Shown piece by piece: positions 62,312 to 64,000 of a DNA stretch of 64,000 nt (the stretch's first letter is position 1; each line of letters opens with the position of its first letter). A model generated the notes under the pieces. The model saw nothing but the letters and a program-made list of their open reading frames with translations. It had not been told where the DNA came from and ran no database searches. The translations under genes were made by a program, and so were the position numbers. The DNA comes from Roseiarcus sp963832305 (GTDB taxonomy: Bacteria > Pseudomonadota > Alphaproteobacteria > Rhizobiales > Beijerinckiaceae): assembly GCA_963832305.1 (NCBI GenBank), contig CAWHTU010000016.1, positions 310,001 to 374,000 on the forward strand, given 5' to 3'.

Positions 62312-62710
62312 ATGACCCTCGCGCCCCTTCTCGACGCTGCGCCGATCATCCGGTTTCACGCCGCTTTCGCTTTCGCCGCGATCGGCCTTGGCGTAGCGCA
62401 ATTCCTAGCGCCCAAGGGAACGTTGCCGCACCGGACGGTCGGCTGGGCCTGGGCGACGCTGATGATGCTTGTGGCGGGAACCTCGCTCTTCATCCATACG
62501 ATCCGGATGTGGGGACCGTGGAGCCCGATCCATCTTCTGTCGCTGTTCACGCTGGCGGTTGTTCCGATTGCGGTCTGGCGCGCGCGGCGGCACGACGTCA
62601 GAAGCCATCGCCAGGCGATGATCTGGATTTTCACGCTGGCCCTGATCGTCACCGGACTGTTCACGCTCGCGCCCGGACGGATCATGAACAAGGTGGTGTT
62701 CGGCGGCTGA
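62312..62710 (+). CDS. DUF2306 family membrane protein
   Basis: A 132-residue protein with four membrane helices: FHAAFAFAAIGLGVAQFLAP, PHRTVGWAWATLMMLVAGTSLFIH, PIHLLSLFTLAVVPIAVW and SHRQAMIWIFTLALIVTGLFTLAPGRIM. These match DUF2306, whose His residues (HRTVGW, FIHT, SHR) could bind haem or metal. Function is unknown. It lies 12 bases after the secreted helical protein and probably shares its transcript. Confidence 0.85.
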   Translation: MTLAPLLDAAPIIRFHAAFAFAAIGLGVAQFLAPKGTLPHRTVGWAWATLMMLVAGTSLFIHTIRMWGPWSPIHLLSLFTLAVVPIAVWRARRHDVRSHRQAMIWIFTLALIVTGLFTLAPGRIMNKVVFGG

Positions 62711-62778
62711 GCGGCGCCTTCAACCCATTGTGACCGCACGTTTCGCGCTCAGCCTTGCGGTCGCGGCGCCCCGGCGCC

Positions 62779-64000
62779 ATGAAGGCCCCGACCCGAAAGC
62801 CTTCCATGCGTTCCGCCCTTCTCACCGCCCTCATCATCGCGACCGCCCTGTTCATGGAGAACATGGACGGAACCGTCATCTCGACCTCGCTGCCCGCGAT
62901 CGCGCTCGATTTGCACCAGGACCCGATCGTCCTCAAGCTCGCGCTGACCTCCTACATGCTGACGCTTGCGGTATTCATTCCGGCCTCCGGCTGGGTCGCC
63001 GACCGGTTCGGCGCGCGGACCGTGTTCTGCAGCGCGATCGTTGTGTTCACCCTCGGCTCGATCCTGTGCGGCGCCTCGTCGTCGCTGGCGACGCTCATCG
63101 CCGCGCGCGTCTTCCAGGGGCTGGGCGGAGCGATGATGGTGCCGGTCGGGCGCCTCGTGCTCTTGCGCAGCGTGCAAAAGAGCGACCTCGTCAGCGCGAT
63201 GGCCTACCTCACCGTGCCGGCGCTCCTCGGCCCGGTCGCCGGTCCGCCGCTCGGCGGCTTCATCACCACCTATTTCCACTGGCGCTGGATTTTCTGGATC
63301 AACGTGCCGATCGGCATTCTCGGCATCCTGCTGTCGCTCAGGTTCATCCACAACCTGCGCGAGGAGGCGGTGCCGCGCTTCGACTTCAGGGGCTTCGTGC
63401 TGTCGGGCGTCGGCCTGCTCAGCCTCATCTCGGGCTTGAGCGTGATCGGTCGCGGGATCGCGCCCGCATGGCTCGTCGTGACGATGGTCGGGGTTGGGAC
63501 GCTCGCGCTCGCGGCCTACGTCCGCCACGCCGACGACCACGAGGATGCGATCCTCGATCTTAAGCTCCTCAGGATCCCGACCTTCTTCGCCGGCGTCGTC
63601 GGCGGGTTCATTTTCCGTATCGGCATCGGCGCGATGCCGTTCCTGCTGCCGCTCCTGTTGCAGATCGGCTTTGGCCTAACGCCGTTCCAATCGGGCTCAC
63701 TCACCTTCGCGACCGCGGCCGGCGCGCTCTTGATGAAATTCACCGCATCGAGCGCGCTCCGATGGTTCGGCTTCCGGCGCACGCTGATCGTCAACGGCCT
63801 GATCTCCGGCGCCTTTCTCGCCGCCTGCGCCCTCTTCACGCCGACGACGCCGCACTGGATGCTGCTTTTGACCCTGCTGACCGGCGGCTTCTTCCGTTCG
63901 CTCGAATTCACCGCGCTCAACGCCATCAGCTACGCCGACATCGAGCAGCCGCTGATGAGCCGCGCGACCAGCTTCGCCAGCGTCTCGCAGCAGATGTCGG
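62779..64000 (+). CDS. MFS transporter, DHA2 (EmrB/QacA) type, 3' end outside the window
   Basis: The visible ~407 residues cover about the first twelve of fourteen helices expected for the DHA2 drug:H+ antiporter group. Helix 1 is LFMENMDGTVISTSLPAIA, motif A is GWVADRFGARTVF and ARVFQGLGGAMMVPVGRLVLL follows. GPVAGPPLGGFI matches the antiporter motif C. It probably exports organic toxins from the cytoplasm. An in-frame ATG at 62806 is an alternative start. The reading frame runs off the right edge. Confidence 0.92.
   Translation, partial: MKAPTRKPSMRSALLTALIIATALFMENMDGTVISTSLPAIALDLHQDPIVLKLALTSYMLTLAVFIPASGWVADRFGARTVFCSAIVVFTLGSILCGASSSLATLIAARVFQGLGGAMMVPVGRLVLLRSVQKSDLVSAMAYLTVPALLGPVAGPPLGGFITTYFHWRWIFWINVPIGILGILLSLRFIHNLREEAVPRFDFRGFVLSGVGLLSLISGLSVIGRGIAPAWLVVTMVGVGTLALAAYVRHADDHEDAILDLKLLRIPTFFAGVVGGFIFRIGIGAMPFLLPLLLQIGFGLTPFQSGSLTFATAAGALLMKFTASSALRWFGFRRTLIVNGLISGAFLAACALFTPTTPHWMLLLTLLTGGFFRSLEFTALNAISYADIEQPLMSRATSFASVSQQMS

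Overview
The window is about 65 percent G+C chromosomal DNA of an alphaproteobacterium, most likely of the Rhizobiales. The evidence for this is a fused ispDF gene, two ClpS adaptors, phasins, an Omp25/RopB-type porin, a methylcrotonyl-CoA carboxylase locus, an LpcC-like LPS core glycosyltransferase, a waaA-lpxK-DUF374-DUF4170 cluster and an Flp-type pilin. Species or genus cannot be fixed from the sequence alone. No rRNA, tRNA, CRISPR array, transposase or integrase was found.

Layout. 1-9.6 kb: end of a glycogen gene (GlgX-MalQ fusion), a 2OG-Fe(II) oxygenase, a Rieske/FAD reductase, two LPS-core-type glycosyltransferases, an HtrA-like protease and a DedA protein. 9.6-21 kb: small metabolic and unknown genes (phasin-like, GNAT, adenine deaminase, pyridoxal kinase, PhzF, NUDIX, SPW, HIT, DUF1614) and a porin with a clear terminator. 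21-30 kb: clpA-clpS, a phasin, a penicillin-binding D,D-carboxypeptidase with a SPOR domain, DnaJ and vWA proteins, cardiolipin synthase. 31-38 kb: the two methylcrotonyl-CoA carboxylase subunits, separated by five unrelated genes that include an Mrr restriction endonuclease. 39-45 kb: ispDF, then a tight minus-strand lipid A/Kdo operon. 45-52 kb: lipoproteins, a hydrolase, a cold-shock protein, KDG kinase, LysE and TerC exporters, an Flp pilin and an aromatic-degradation-type isomerase. 52.7-55.1 kb: a small accessory island with AT-rich DNA and a TIR-NB-ARC (NLR-like) gene. 55-64 kb: a desaturase-YhhN fusion, an NRAMP-superfamily transporter, a GH25 lysozyme, a slipin, an aldo/keto reductase, clpS2 and the start of an MFS pump.

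Two observations stand out. First, the NLR-like gene has lost the C-terminal sensor repeats expected of its family and instead runs into a segment that looks like region 4 of an ECF sigma factor. Second, one polypeptide joins an alkylglycerol-monooxygenase-like hydroxylase to a YhhN/TMEM86 lysoplasmalogenase-like domain, which suggests an ether-lipid breakdown function. Seven genes carry apparent single-base frameshifts, eight events in all. They may be sequencing or assembly errors and should be checked against reads before any of these genes is called dead.
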